A DNA stretch of 64,000 nt from Hyphomonas sp. L-53-1-40. GTDB lineage: Bacteria; Pseudomonadota; Alphaproteobacteria; Caulobacterales; Hyphomonadaceae. Every line of letters starts with the position of its first letter. Within the stretch, counting starts at the first letter, position 1. The translations under genes and the position numbers were made by a program. The stretch covers positions 124,001 through 188,000 of the forward strand of contig NZ_AWFI01000018.1 in the NCBI RefSeq assembly GCF_000682775.1, in the 5' to 3' direction. A model generated the notes under the pieces. The model was not told the DNA's origin and did not search any database. It worked only from the letters and a program-made list of their open reading frames with translations. This document shows, in pieces, positions 1 through 8,565 of the stretch.

Positions 1-782
1 AGCCTGCCGAAAAGATCGACCAAGCGGTCTATATGGTGAAAGGCACGGCCAAGCCGCGCCTGCTGGCCGAAATCCTGTCCGAGGACGACATGGACCGCGC
101 CATCGTGTTCACCCGCACCAAGCATGGCGCTGACAAGGTGGTCCGCTACCTCGCCAATGAAGGCCTGTATGCCGAGGCGATCCACGGCAACAAGAGCCAG
201 AACCAGCGCATTCGTGCATTGGACAATTTCAAGAAGGGCAAGGCCCCGATCCTGGTTGCGACCGACATTGCCGCGCGCGGCATTGACGTCGATGGCGTCA
301 GCCATGTTGTGAACATGGACATGCCGAACCTGCCGGAATCCTATGTTCATCGCATCGGCCGGACAGCTCGCGCCGGGAAAAGCGGCATTGCACTGTCCTT
401 CGTAGGCAATGATGAGCGCGGATATCTGCGTGACATCGAAAAACTGATTGGTCGCAAGATCGACCGGATCGATCTGGACGAAGACATGGCGCTCGACCTG
501 TCCTTGCCGGAAGAGCCGGGTCCGCACACCAAGCAGAGCCGCGGCGGGGGTGGCAGAAGCCAGGGCGGCGGACGTCGTCAGGGCGGCCAATCGCAGAACC
601 GTAACCGCTCCGGCGGTGGTGGTGGCAAAGGTGGGTACAAGGGCGGCAAGCCCGGTGGATCACGGGATGGCGGCGATAGAAGCGCCGCGCGTTCCGAATC
701 CGGCGGGGGTGGCTCCCGTCAGGGTGGCAACGGTCAGAAGCGCCGGGGCAAACCGAACAAGTCCTGGTCGCCCGTCAGCTAG
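1..782 (+). CDS. DEAD-box ATP-dependent RNA helicase, C-terminal part (gene begins before window)
   Basis: The gene is open from the left edge (frame starts at base 3), so only the C-terminal 259 or so codons are visible. They hold the second RecA-like helicase domain: motif IV region [14 protein letters not shown], motif [12 protein letters not shown], and motif [14 protein letters not shown] with the arginine fingers. After about visible residue 165 the protein becomes a low-complexity tail rich in Gly, Arg, Ser and Gln with GGG repeats, as in RhlE-type helicases, where such tails bind RNA non-specifically. The family unwinds short RNA duplexes in ribosome assembly and RNA decay, often in the cold. 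RhlE subgroup is likely but cannot be settled without the N-terminal half. Confidence 0.93.
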   Translation, partial: PAEKIDQAVYMVKGTAKPRLLAEILSEDDMDRAIVFTRTKHGADKVVRYLANEGLYAEAIHGNKSQNQRIRALDNFKKGKAPILVATDIAARGIDVDGVSHVVNMDMPNLPESYVHRIGRTARAGKSGIALSFVGNDERGYLRDIEKLIGRKIDRIDLDEDMALDLSLPEEPGPHTKQSRGGGGRSQGGGRRQGGQSQNRNRSGGGGGKGGYKGGKPGGSRDGGDRSAARSESGGGGSRQGGNGQKRRGKPNKSWSPVS

Positions 783-812
783 GGCCAGCCTGCACTCTTT
801 ACCCAATGTCAG

Positions 813-859
813 CCTTGTTTCCGCGCCGTCCTTCCGCCAAGGATAGGCCGGAAACAAGG
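813..859 (+). promoter_or_regulatory. Nested hairpin overlapping the ribosome binding site of the next gene
   Basis: An 11-base perfect inverted repeat (CCTTGTTTCCG at 813-823, CGGAAACAAGG at 849-859) encloses a second stem (TCCTT 829-833, AAGGA 839-843). The right arm covers the first part of the AAGGAGG Shine-Dalgarno (856-862) of the gene starting at 870. It could be a translational on/off structure or a transcription terminator of the helicase; there is no T-run after it, which argues for the former. Confidence 0.5.
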
Positions 860-869
860 AGGATATGCC

Positions 870-1859
870 ATGAAGACTGCCATCACAGAAATGTTCGGAA
901 TCGAGCATCCGATCATCCAGGGCGGTATGCACTATGTCGGGTTTGCCGAAATGGCTGCCGCCGTCTCGAATGCTGGCGGTCTCGGCATCATTACGGCCCT
1001 GACACAGAAAACCCCTGCAGACCTCGCGAACGAGATCGCGCGCTGTCGTGACATGACTGACAAGCCGATCGGCGTGAACCTTACGTTTCTGCCGGTCGTC
1101 AACGCACCGGACTATCCAGGCTATGTGAAAGCCATCATCGAAGGCGGTGTGAAAGTTGTTGAGACCGCCGGGAACAATCCTGTGCAGGTCCTGCCGATCC
1201 TGAAAGAGCACGGCATCAAGGTGATCCACAAATGTACCGCCGTACGCCACGCGCTGAAGGCGCAATCCATTGGCTGTGATGCGGTCTCCGTCGATGGTTT
1301 CGAGTGCGGCGGACACCCTGGCGAAGACGATATCCCGAACATGATCCTGTTGCCGCGTGCGGCGGATGAACTGGAAATTCCATTCGTTTCCTCAGGTGGT
1401 CAGGCGGATGGACGCAGCCTCGTGGCATCTCTCGCCATGGGCGCGTCGGGTATGAACATGGGCACACGCTTCATCGCGACGAAGGAAGCCCCCGTGCACC
1501 AGAATGTGAAGGATGCCATCGTTGCCGCGTCCGAACTCGATACCCGCCTTGTCATGCGTCCGCTGCGCAATACCGAGCGCGTGCTGACCAATGTTGCGGT
1601 TGAGCGCCTGTTGGAAAAAGAGCGCAAGCTGGGCGCAGACCTCAAATTCGAAGACATTATCGAAGAGGTTGCAGGCGTCTATCCGCGCATCATGAAAGAA
1701 GGCGAAATGGATGCGGGTGCCTGGTCCTGCGGCATGGTTGCCGGTCTGATTCACGACATTCCGACCTGTAAGGAACTGATCGACCGAATCATGAAAGAAG
1801 CTGAAGATATCATCACAAACCGTCTGGCAGGCATGCTGTCGGGCAAGGTTCCGGCCTGA
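870..1859 (+). CDS. Nitronate monooxygenase / NAD(P)H-dependent flavin oxidoreductase (2-nitropropane dioxygenase family)
   Basis: A 329-residue FMN-dependent TIM-barrel protein of the NMO/2NPD family, which oxidises nitronates such as propionate-3-nitronate; some relatives are FabK-like enoyl reductases or quinone reductases. Visible marks are the N-terminal QGGMHYVGFAEMA stretch and AVSNAGGLGII, the central DAVSVDGFECGGHPG flavin/active-site segment near residue 145, and the phosphate-binding VSSGGQADGRSLVASLAMGA near residue 175. The start has a strong AAGGAGG site 8 bases upstream. It follows the helicase gene by 87 bases and that spacer holds the hairpin at 813-859. True substrate is unknown; detoxification of nitroalkanes is the family default. 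Confidence 0.88.
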   Translation: MKTAITEMFGIEHPIIQGGMHYVGFAEMAAAVSNAGGLGIITALTQKTPADLANEIARCRDMTDKPIGVNLTFLPVVNAPDYPGYVKAIIEGGVKVVETAGNNPVQVLPILKEHGIKVIHKCTAVRHALKAQSIGCDAVSVDGFECGGHPGEDDIPNMILLPRAADELEIPFVSSGGQADGRSLVASLAMGASGMNMGTRFIATKEAPVHQNVKDAIVAASELDTRLVMRPLRNTERVLTNVAVERLLEKERKLGADLKFEDIIEEVAGVYPRIMKEGEMDAGAWSCGMVAGLIHDIPTCKELIDRIMKEAEDIITNRLAGMLSGKVPA

Positions 1860-1881
1860 TCCATTCTGAAAGAACTTTCTC

Positions 1882-2313
1882 ATGATCCGTATCCCCCTTT
1901 TCGCCAGTGCCTGTCTCGCTCTCGCCGCCTGCGGTATGGGCGTCTCAAGCGACAATAACGCAGCATCTGTTTGCAATACCATGCTGGCGGGGGATCCGGA
2001 GATTGTGGAAGATCTCGCCGAGGACGGCGATACGATCGAAGTCTATTGCGGCTGCTACCAGACCCTGCTGGCCGATAAGTCCGAAGACGATCAGGCCGAC
2101 ATTTTGAAAGTCAGCCAGGTCGTGGCGGACATTCGCGAAGATGAGAGCCTGGGCCTGGAAGATGCCGCCGGTCGCCTGATGAGTGATTTCATTGAGGATG
2201 GCAGCAGTCCGACCTATGGCGTCACTCGGAGTGGCTTCGAAATGACAGGCACCTATATCGATCAGGTTCGCCGTGAGCTGAGCAAGGACGACGGCGCCTG
2301 TACGGCGTCCTGA
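1882..2313 (+). CDS. Small hypothetical lipoprotein
   Basis: A 143-residue protein with a signal peptide ending in a lipobox (LAAC, Cys17), so probably anchored to a membrane by lipid and facing the periplasm. The mature part is acidic and has four further cysteines, one pair as CGC near residue 52, which could form disulfides or bind metal. I do not recognise the family. It starts 22 bases after the nitronate monooxygenase and may be co-transcribed with it; it converges on the thioredoxin-like lipoprotein gene, their stop codons being 3 bases apart. Confidence 0.75.
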   Translation: MIRIPLFASACLALAACGMGVSSDNNAASVCNTMLAGDPEIVEDLAEDGDTIEVYCGCYQTLLADKSEDDQADILKVSQVVADIREDESLGLEDAAGRLMSDFIEDGSSPTYGVTRSGFEMTGTYIDQVRRELSKDDGACTAS

Positions 2314-2316
2314 TCA

Positions 2317-2757
2317 TCAGGACAGCGCAGCCTTGATCGCGGCAGCGATTTCAGCTTCTGACATTGATTTTGTCACGGTGCTGATCACATTTCCAGAAGA
2401 CCGGTCAATCAGATAGAGTTGGCCGGTCTTTATTTTCTCCGGGAAGATTTCGCGCATCGTGCCAGCGATGCCAAGGGTCTCTGCGTCGGCGAAATAGGCG
2501 GCGTCATCCTTGGGTGAATAGTCGAGGGCGAAGAATTCAGCGCCGTCAAACGGGTTTGAGGCACGCACGGTTTCGACCTTGGGATCGAGCACCTTGCAGC
2601 TGCCACACCAGCTGGCATAGCTCAGGACTGCCAGAACTTTCGTGTCTTCAGCAGGCGCGATGATTTCCTTGACATCAGCAAGACTGCCGGGCGTAGCCAC
2701 GGATGGGCCACATGCGGCAAGCGCAGCGATCGAGATGGCAGCAAGGCTGAAGCGCAT
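2317..2757 (-). CDS. Thioredoxin-like lipoprotein
   Basis: A 146-residue protein with a lipobox (LAAC, Cys16 from the chosen start) and a thioredoxin-like domain bearing WCGSC, a CXXC redox motif, followed by a Lys and Pro-containing helix. It probably acts in the periplasm as a thiol reductase or disulfide isomerase. The cis-Pro loop typical of thioredoxins is not clear (the GTMREIFPEK segment is in the right place), so activity is inferred. The start at 2757 is chosen over an upstream one at 2781 because it gives a clean signal peptide and has AGGAGA 7 bases upstream. Confidence 0.8.
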   Translation of the reverse strand: MRFSLAAISIAALAACGPSVATPGSLADVKEIIAPAEDTKVLAVLSYASWCGSCKVLDPKVETVRASNPFDGAEFFALDYSPKDDAAYFADAETLGIAGTMREIFPEKIKTGQLYLIDRSSGNVISTVTKSMSEAEIAAAIKAALS

Positions 2758-2824
2758 GAAATTCTCCTGACGTCTGGACAAGCAGACCTAGCATGAGCGC
2801 AGACCTTGTGGGGTCACACTTGCG

Positions 2825-3871
2825 TTATTCAACGCGAATGCTGGCGGCACCTGACTCTACCCGACCGATGATGGCCGCATCGGCATGGCCGTGGCGGCGG
2901 AAGGTTTCCAATACCGCGTGCGCCGCCTCGGGCGAACAGGAAACGAGCAGCCCGCCGCTGGTCTGCGGGTCGCAGAGCAGGTCGGTCTCCATCGCGGACA
3001 TCTGACCCGTGACCATATGAGATACCGAATCCCAGTTGCGGCCGGACGCGCCGGTCTTGATGCCTGACTGTGCGTGGCGACGGGCGCCTTTAAAGACGGG
3101 GACCTTGCTTTTCTCGATGACGATCTGAAGGCCGGCACCGCGCGCCATTTCGCTGGCATGGCCGAGCAGTCCAAAGCCGGTCACGTCGGTTGCGGCATGC
3201 ACATCGCCAAGTTCGGAGAGTTCCGTACCTGGCGAATTGAGCCGTGTCGTCGAGGCGACCATTTCGTCATACTCGGCAGGGGAGAGGAGTTCCTGTTTCA
3301 GCGCGGCGGAATAGATGCCAATGCCGAGTGGTTTGCCAAGGATCAGGACATCGCCCGCCTGTGCGTTGGAGTTCAACAGCAATTTGTCGGGATGGCCCAT
3401 GCCGAGGGCTACGAGGCCGTAGATTGGCTCGGCGGAGTCAATCGAATGCCCGCCCGCGATGGGCGCGCCGGCGGCCTCGGCCACGCTGCGCCCGCCCGCA
3501 AGAATGGCGCGGATCGTCTCATTGGCAATCTTGCCGATGGGCATGCCGACAATGGCGAGACAAAAGATGGGTTTCGCCCCCATCGCGAAGATATCCGACA
3601 GGGCATTGGTTGCGGCGATGCGCCCGAAAGTGTGCGGGTCATCCACAATGGGCGTGAAGAAGTCAGTCGTGGCGACGAGCGTGGTGGTTTCGTTGATGAG
3701 GTAGACGGCCGCATCATCGCTCTTGCCCGCGTCCACAATCAAGTCCGAGTGGCCAAGTGACAGGGGCATCTCACTGAGAATATCCGCCAGCACATTTGGC
3801 GCGAGCTTGCAGCCGCAGCCGCCCCCATGGGCGAGGGATGTCAGGCGGGGTTCGGTGTCTCTGTCGGGCAT
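2825..3871 (-). CDS. selD: Selenide, water dikinase (selenophosphate synthetase)
   Basis: A 348-residue AIR-synthase/PurM-like kinase that makes selenophosphate from selenide and ATP. The N-terminal GGGCGCK loop carries the catalytic Cys and Lys; the Cys codon is a normal TGC, so this is the cysteine form and not a selenoprotein. Further marks are DFFTPIVDDPHTFGRIAATNALSDIFAMGA and the glycine-rich VTGFGLLGHASE. The start at 3871 has AGAGGAG upstream; a longer frame to 3949 exists but would overlap the divergent selU promoter. selD and selU start 76 bases apart on opposite strands, which ties the selenophosphate to tRNA modification. Confidence 0.95.
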   Translation of the reverse strand: MPDRDTEPRLTSLAHGGGCGCKLAPNVLADILSEMPLSLGHSDLIVDAGKSDDAAVYLINETTTLVATTDFFTPIVDDPHTFGRIAATNALSDIFAMGAKPIFCLAIVGMPIGKIANETIRAILAGGRSVAEAAGAPIAGGHSIDSAEPIYGLVALGMGHPDKLLLNSNAQAGDVLILGKPLGIGIYSAALKQELLSPAEYDEMVASTTRLNSPGTELSELGDVHAATDVTGFGLLGHASEMARGAGLQIVIEKSKVPVFKGARRHAQSGIKTGASGRNWDSVSHMVTGQMSAMETDLLCDPQTSGGLLVSCSPEAAHAVLETFRRHGHADAAIIGRVESGAASIRVE

Positions 3872-3947
3872 GGCGGGCTCCTCTTGGGCTGCAGGCTTAC
3901 CGCGCCGAGCACTGGCGGGGCAAACAAAACCTGCTAATCGAAGAGGC

Positions 3948-5000
3948 ATGCCTTATCTCGAAACCGTCACGGATATCAGCCTCGAAAACCTGTCGCGCTA
4001 TGATGCGATCATTGACGTGCGCTCTCCGGCCGAGTTCGAGGATGACCACATGCCGGGCGCCATCAGTCTGCCGGTGCTGTCGAATGAAGAACGCGCGCGC
4101 GTTGGCACGATCTACAAGCAGGAGAGTCCGTTCCGCGCCAACCGGGTCGGGGGTGCAATTGTGGCGCGCAATATTGCGCATCACCTTGAGACCGCATTGG
4201 CTGACAAGCCGAAAAGCTGGCGACCGCTGGTCTATTGCTGGCGGGGCGGGATGCGCTCGAACTCCATGGCGACGATCCTGTCCTCGGTTGGCTGGCCGAG
4301 CGGCGTGGTGAAGGGCGGCTACAAGACGTGGCGGCGGGAAGTCGTGACCGGGTTGGAGCATGAGGACAGCCTGCTGCCGGTGCGCCTGATTGATGGCCAG
4401 ACCGGCACGGGCAAGACGGCGCTGTTGCAGGCCATCGCGAAGGCAGGCGGGCAGGTGATTGACCTGGAAGGTCTCGCCCATCATCGCGGTTCGGCGTTTG
4501 GTGATCTTGGTGATGCGCCACAGCCAGCGCAGCGCTTGTTCGAAAGCGGCATCTGGGAGCAGTTGCGTCAGTTCGATCTGAGCCGTCCGGTCTTTGTCGA
4601 GGCGGAGTCCGCGCGGGTCGGCAGGTGCCGCGTGCCCCGGCGCCTGTGGCACTCCATGCTGGCGGCGCCGCGCATCGAGATGACGGTTCCTTCAGACGTG
4701 CGGGCAGATTTCCTGCTCTCTGCCTATGAAGACATCATCCGGGACAAGGACCGGCTGATGGAAGCGCTCGCCAAGCTGAAGGGCCTGCAGTCGAAAGAGA
4801 CGCTGGCCGAGTGGCAGGCATTGGCGGAGGCGGGAGACTATCGCGCGCTGGCGCGGCAGCTGATGGACCGACATTACGATCCGCTCTATGCGCGCAGCCG
4901 CAAGCGGCGCGAAGATGCGCCGGTAGATATGGTCAGGTTGGAGAGTCTGGATGAAGCGGCGCTGAAGCGAGCCGCAGAGAGACTGGTGGTCCGCGCCTAG
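3948..5000 (+). CDS. selU: tRNA 2-selenouridine synthase
   Basis: A 350-residue MnmH/SelU protein. An N-terminal rhodanese domain (residues 1-130) contains the catalytic cysteine in [13 protein letters not shown]; a C-terminal P-loop domain carries [11 protein letters not shown] near residue 150. The enzyme converts 2-thiouridine at the wobble base of Glu, Gln and Lys tRNAs to 2-selenouridine through a geranylated intermediate, using selenophosphate from the divergent selD. ATG at 3948 is chosen because homologues start just before the rhodanese domain; the AAGAGG upstream is unusually close. Its last 4 bases overlap the end of rnhA on the other strand. Confidence 0.94.
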   Translation: MPYLETVTDISLENLSRYDAIIDVRSPAEFEDDHMPGAISLPVLSNEERARVGTIYKQESPFRANRVGGAIVARNIAHHLETALADKPKSWRPLVYCWRGGMRSNSMATILSSVGWPSGVVKGGYKTWRREVVTGLEHEDSLLPVRLIDGQTGTGKTALLQAIAKAGGQVIDLEGLAHHRGSAFGDLGDAPQPAQRLFESGIWEQLRQFDLSRPVFVEAESARVGRCRVPRRLWHSMLAAPRIEMTVPSDVRADFLLSAYEDIIRDKDRLMEALAKLKGLQSKETLAEWQALAEAGDYRALARQLMDRHYDPLYARSRKRREDAPVDMVRLESLDEAALKRAAERLVVRA

Positions 5001-5440
5001 CGTCCGCGCGCCTCTTCCGTGCCGCGCCGGGCCAGTTCGTCGGCCTTTTCATTGCCGGGGTCACCCGCATGTCCCTTCACCCATTTCCAGGTGATGTCAT
5101 GGCGCTGGCAGGCTTCGTCCATCGCCATCCAGAGATCCTGATTCTTGACCGGTTTTTTCGCGGCGGTCTTCCAGCCATTGCGTTTCCAGCCATGGATCCA
5201 TTTGGTCAGGCCGTCTTTCACATAAGTGGAATCGACGTGCAGGGTGATCTTGGACGGGCCCTTCAGCGCGTTCAGTGCCTCGATCACGGCCAGCATTTCC
5301 ATGCGGTTATTTGTGGTGGCTTTATCGCCGCCCCACAGTTCCTTGCGGTTGTCGCCTGCCACGAGCAGGGCACCCCAGCCGCCGGGGCCGGGATTGCCGC
5401 TGCAGGCACCATCTGTCCAGATTTCGATCTTGTCAGTCAT
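4997..5440 (-). CDS. rnhA: Ribonuclease HI
   Basis: A 147-residue RNase H1 that cleaves the RNA strand of RNA-DNA hybrids in the cytoplasm, removing primers and R-loops. The four catalytic acids are in place: the first Asp in [17 protein letters not shown], Glu in [13 protein letters not shown], Asp in HVDSTYV, and the last Asp in [12 protein letters not shown]. Length matches the family. ATG at 5440 is used, since an upstream frame to 5479 would add 13 unrelated residues. It is the last gene of a minus-strand run containing two MFS genes, thrB and a membrane protein. Confidence 0.96.
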   Translation of the reverse strand: MTDKIEIWTDGACSGNPGPGGWGALLVAGDNRKELWGGDKATTNNRMEMLAVIEALNALKGPSKITLHVDSTYVKDGLTKWIHGWKRNGWKTAAKKPVKNQDLWMAMDEACQRHDITWKWVKGHAGDPGNEKADELARRGTEEARGR

Positions 5441-5478
5441 GGCTTTCAGGTGCGGGGCTTTGGCGGGTCCGTCAAGCA

Positions 5479-6066
5479 TCAGAAGACGCTGATGTCTGCC
5501 TCATGCATTTGTTGCGCAGGCTTGACGATGGCAAGAAAGAGCAGGCCGCAGACGAGGCCGGCCAGCGCGCCGATACAGGCACCGGTGAGGGCTGCGCCAA
5601 GGCCGGTCAACAGCGACGCTGTCACGCCGAATCCCCCTGTCGTGCCACCGACGAGCAGGGCGCCCCAGATGCTGGCCCAGCGCAGATAGGGTGCACGGGC
5701 CGCAATCCCCTGATGCGGAAACCTGCCGATGGACAGACCCATGGCCAGCCACGCGGCTGGCACGGTGACGAAGAACAGAATGAAGTTGAACAGGGACATC
5801 ATCGCGGCCATCTGGATTCCGAACAGGAAGCCGCTATTTGGGCGATCGAACATGGTGGGCAACATGCCAATCCCTTCGAGCACGCCAAAGACAAAGGTCA
5901 GGAAAAGTCCGATCAGCGTAACGCCAAGGCACGCCGCCAGGGAGGACAAGAGCAGGCCGAGTTTTACACGGCGGATCTTTCGGTCCTTGCTGAGGGCTCG
6001 ATAGTCGACCGAAAGGTCAGACGGACCGGTGCCAACCACCCCACCATTTGGCCCGAACTCCGTCAT
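5479..6066 (-). CDS. Hypothetical polytopic membrane protein
   Basis: A 195-residue protein with about four hydrophobic segments (roughly residues 35-65, 85-110, 130-155 and 158-180) and a polar N-terminus. The family is not recognised. Its start overlaps the thrB stop by 4 bases (ATGA), so it is translationally coupled to homoserine kinase, and rnhA follows 38 bases on. It is part of the same transcript, but nothing in it shows a link to threonine synthesis. Confidence 0.72.
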   Translation of the reverse strand: MTEFGPNGGVVGTGPSDLSVDYRALSKDRKIRRVKLGLLLSSLAACLGVTLIGLFLTFVFGVLEGIGMLPTMFDRPNSGFLFGIQMAAMMSLFNFILFFVTVPAAWLAMGLSIGRFPHQGIAARAPYLRWASIWGALLVGGTTGGFGVTASLLTGLGAALTGACIGALAGLVCGLLFLAIVKPAQQMHEADISVF

Positions 6067-7043
6067 GCACCATAGCCTTCCGCACTCGTCACCTTGCGAT
6101 GAAAGGCGAGGCGGCCGGCATATTCGAGGGGATTCTTGGGCTTTACGAGGGCGCCCTCGGGCGTCGATGTCCAGTCCACCATCCGCGTCAGGAAGAAACG
6201 CAACGCTGCGCCGCGTGCCAGCAGGGGGAGGGCGTCGCGCTCCGTCGGTTCCAGCGGGCGTATGCTCTCATAGCCTGCGATCAGGTTTGCACCCTTGGAA
6301 TAATTGTAGTCGATGGCGCCGCGCCCCGGATTGTCATCAAAAGCCCACGCATTCAGGCAGATGGCGAGGTCATAGGCGAGCGCATCTGTGCAGGCGAAAT
6401 AGAAATCGATGATGCCGGAAAAGTCTTCGCCCAGGAAAAACGCATTGTCCGGAAAGAGATCGGCATGGATGGTGCCGCGCGGCAGGGTCAGGCTTTGTGG
6501 CTTGGCCTTGGCGATATCAGCGAGGGCTTCGTCGATCAGGCCGGACAAGCCGGGTTGCAGTTTTTCGGCCTCATCTGACTGGCCGGCCCAGAGGCGCGGC
6601 CATGCCGATGGACCAAGACTGTTGGGACGGGTGATCTCAAAATCAGAAAGCGTGACATGCATCCGCGCGAGACCTTCCCCCAGACCACGACACTGGGCGG
6701 GAGTCGGCTTTTTCGGCGAGAGTCCATCAAGGAAAGACACGATCACGGCGGGCCGTCCTTCAAGCGTGCGGAGCGCTTTGCCGTCTTTCGCGAGGATGGG
6801 CTCCGGGCAGGGGAAGCCCTTGCCCGCCAGATGCTGTTTCAGGCCAATGAAATAGGGCAGGTCATCCGCATTCACCCGTTTTTCAAACAGGGTGAGAATG
6901 AACCGGCCCGTCGTGGTTTCGAGATAGTAGTTCGAATTCTCGACGCCCTCGGCAATACCCTTGAAAGACAGGGCATTGCCGAGATCGTATTCTTCGAGAA
7001 ACGCAGCAAGCGCCTCGTCGGAAACCTGAGTGTAAACAGCCAT
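6063..7043 (-). CDS. thrB: Homoserine kinase
   Basis: A 326-residue homoserine kinase of the aminoglycoside-phosphotransferase (APH) fold, the form common in alphaproteobacteria rather than the GHMP kinase of enterics. It phosphorylates homoserine in threonine synthesis. Marks: the N-terminal GVENSNYYLETTTGRFILTL strands that bind ATP, the catalytic loop TIHADLFPDNAFF near residue 195 and the metal-binding GIIDFYFACTD near residue 212. It starts 9 bases after the MFS gene at 7053-8537 and ends in a 4-base overlap with the following membrane-protein gene, so it sits inside an operon. Confidence 0.94.
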   Translation of the reverse strand: MAVYTQVSDEALAAFLEEYDLGNALSFKGIAEGVENSNYYLETTTGRFILTLFEKRVNADDLPYFIGLKQHLAGKGFPCPEPILAKDGKALRTLEGRPAVIVSFLDGLSPKKPTPAQCRGLGEGLARMHVTLSDFEITRPNSLGPSAWPRLWAGQSDEAEKLQPGLSGLIDEALADIAKAKPQSLTLPRGTIHADLFPDNAFFLGEDFSGIIDFYFACTDALAYDLAICLNAWAFDDNPGRGAIDYNYSKGANLIAGYESIRPLEPTERDALPLLARGAALRFFLTRMVDWTSTPEGALVKPKNPLEYAGRLAFHRKVTSAEGYGA

Positions 7044-7052
7044 GAAGACCGA

Positions 7053-8537
7053 TTAGGCCGTCTTGGCTACCATGTCACGCTGCAGCGTCTTCCCAGCCAG
7101 CAGATAGTGGATTGCTGCCCAGCCATAGATCGATGCGAAGATAATAATCGACCACTGCAAGCCGCGTGCGTCGGCGCTGGTACAGGCGGCAACCTGGTCG
7201 GCGCTGAGGCTTGCAGCTTCCTTGCAGAGGTCCAGTGTCAGACCAAGATCGGCGCCTGACAGCATCATCGTCTTCAGCACTGTGGACAACAGACCGATCA
7301 GGGTGGGGCCAAGGCCGAGCCCGATCAGGTTGACGGCAAAGAGCGTGATGGCCACGGCGGTCGCCCGCGTGCGCGCATCCACGACGCCGGCTGAGACGGC
7401 ATACATTGGCCCAAGATAGAAATAGTGCAGCATGGCGGCGGCCATGAGCGGTGGCAGCATCAGCGCGACCGACGGGCTGAGATAGCCGAGCCAGTAGAGC
7501 GGAACCGACAGGCCCATGCCGAGAGCAGGCATCCAGGACAGGGCCGTCGGGTAGCGTTTCGCGAGGCGATCAGCGAGGAAGCCAGACAGGAACACACCAA
7601 TGGCAGCCATCAGGCCCAGCACCAGAGAGAAGATGAGTGCGGCTTGTGTGAGGGTCAGTTCATGCGTGCGCAGCAGGAAGGAGGTGGAGAAGGCCGCGAT
7701 CCCGTATCCTGCAAATGAGGCGAGCGCTGCGCCAAAGACGACATGCACATAGGTCGGCTTCTTGCTAAGCTTCTTCAGTGCGGCGCCGAAGGATTCCCGT
7801 TCCGGCTTCGCAGCATTCGGTGGATCGGTGTAGCCGCGCGGCGGCTCCTTGACCGTGAGGCCGATGATCAGCGCGAACACCAGGCCGGGCAGGCCGACCG
7901 CAATGAACGCAATGCGCCAGCCTTCGAGGCTCTTCCAGTCGATCATGTCTGCGACCCACGTCCAGCCCCAGCCTTCCAGCAGGGCGTGGACATTCTCGCC
8001 CGTAACATAATCATTGATCGGGCCTGCGGCGAGACCGGCGCACATGCCACCAAGCGGCACGCCAAGCGCGTAGATTGAGGCGGCGGTCGCCCGACTACCG
8101 GGCTTGAAATAGTCGGCGATGACCGATTGCGCCGGCGGCGTACAACCGGCCTCACCCACTCCGACCAGAAGGCGGAAGGCGAACATGGTCGCGAAACTGA
8201 CGGCAAACCCGCAAAGGACGGTCATCAGGCTCCACATCGTCAATGAGGCCACGATAATCATCATGCGGCTCGTCTTCTCCGAAAAACGGGCAATCGGAAT
8301 GCCGAGCGTGGTGTAGAACGTAGCGAAGGCCAGACCCCCGAGCAGACCCATCTGCCAGTCTTCCAGACCAAGGCTGTTGCGGATCGGATCGGTCAGGATG
8401 CCGAAGATGGACCGATCAATGAAATTGAAGATGTAAACGACGAGCAGGGAGGACAGGACATATGCCCGGTATCCCTTGGTGCGATAGCCAGTTTCAAAGC
8501 CGGGTTTTTCGTCGAGCGCAGCGGTCGTGTCTGTCAT
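7053..8537 (-). CDS. Spinster-type MFS transporter (copy 1)
   Basis: A 494-residue protein with about 12 hydrophobic helices and MFS signatures. The N-terminal YVLSSLLVVYIFNFIDRSIFG and the GVGEAGCTPPAQSVIADYF segment are shared with the neighbouring transporter and are typical of the spinster-like group, which in bacteria has uncharacterised substrates (lipids or organic acids in eukaryotes). The long loop between helices 6 and 7 contains VKEPPRGYTDPP, also shared. Located 28 bases after the paralogue and 9 bases before thrB in the same operon. Substrate unknown; not necessarily related to amino acids. Confidence 0.88.
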   Translation of the reverse strand: MTDTTAALDEKPGFETGYRTKGYRAYVLSSLLVVYIFNFIDRSIFGILTDPIRNSLGLEDWQMGLLGGLAFATFYTTLGIPIARFSEKTSRMMIIVASLTMWSLMTVLCGFAVSFATMFAFRLLVGVGEAGCTPPAQSVIADYFKPGSRATAASIYALGVPLGGMCAGLAAGPINDYVTGENVHALLEGWGWTWVADMIDWKSLEGWRIAFIAVGLPGLVFALIIGLTVKEPPRGYTDPPNAAKPERESFGAALKKLSKKPTYVHVVFGAALASFAGYGIAAFSTSFLLRTHELTLTQAALIFSLVLGLMAAIGVFLSGFLADRLAKRYPTALSWMPALGMGLSVPLYWLGYLSPSVALMLPPLMAAAMLHYFYLGPMYAVSAGVVDARTRATAVAITLFAVNLIGLGLGPTLIGLLSTVLKTMMLSGADLGLTLDLCKEAASLSADQVAACTSADARGLQWSIIIFASIYGWAAIHYLLAGKTLQRDMVAKTA

Positions 8538-8565
8538 TCTACTTGTGTCTTTCCGTCGCTGTGTT

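Noticed and set aside
2825-3949. Selenocysteine in SelD
   Set aside because: The active-site codon reads TGC for Cys; no in-frame TGA is present.
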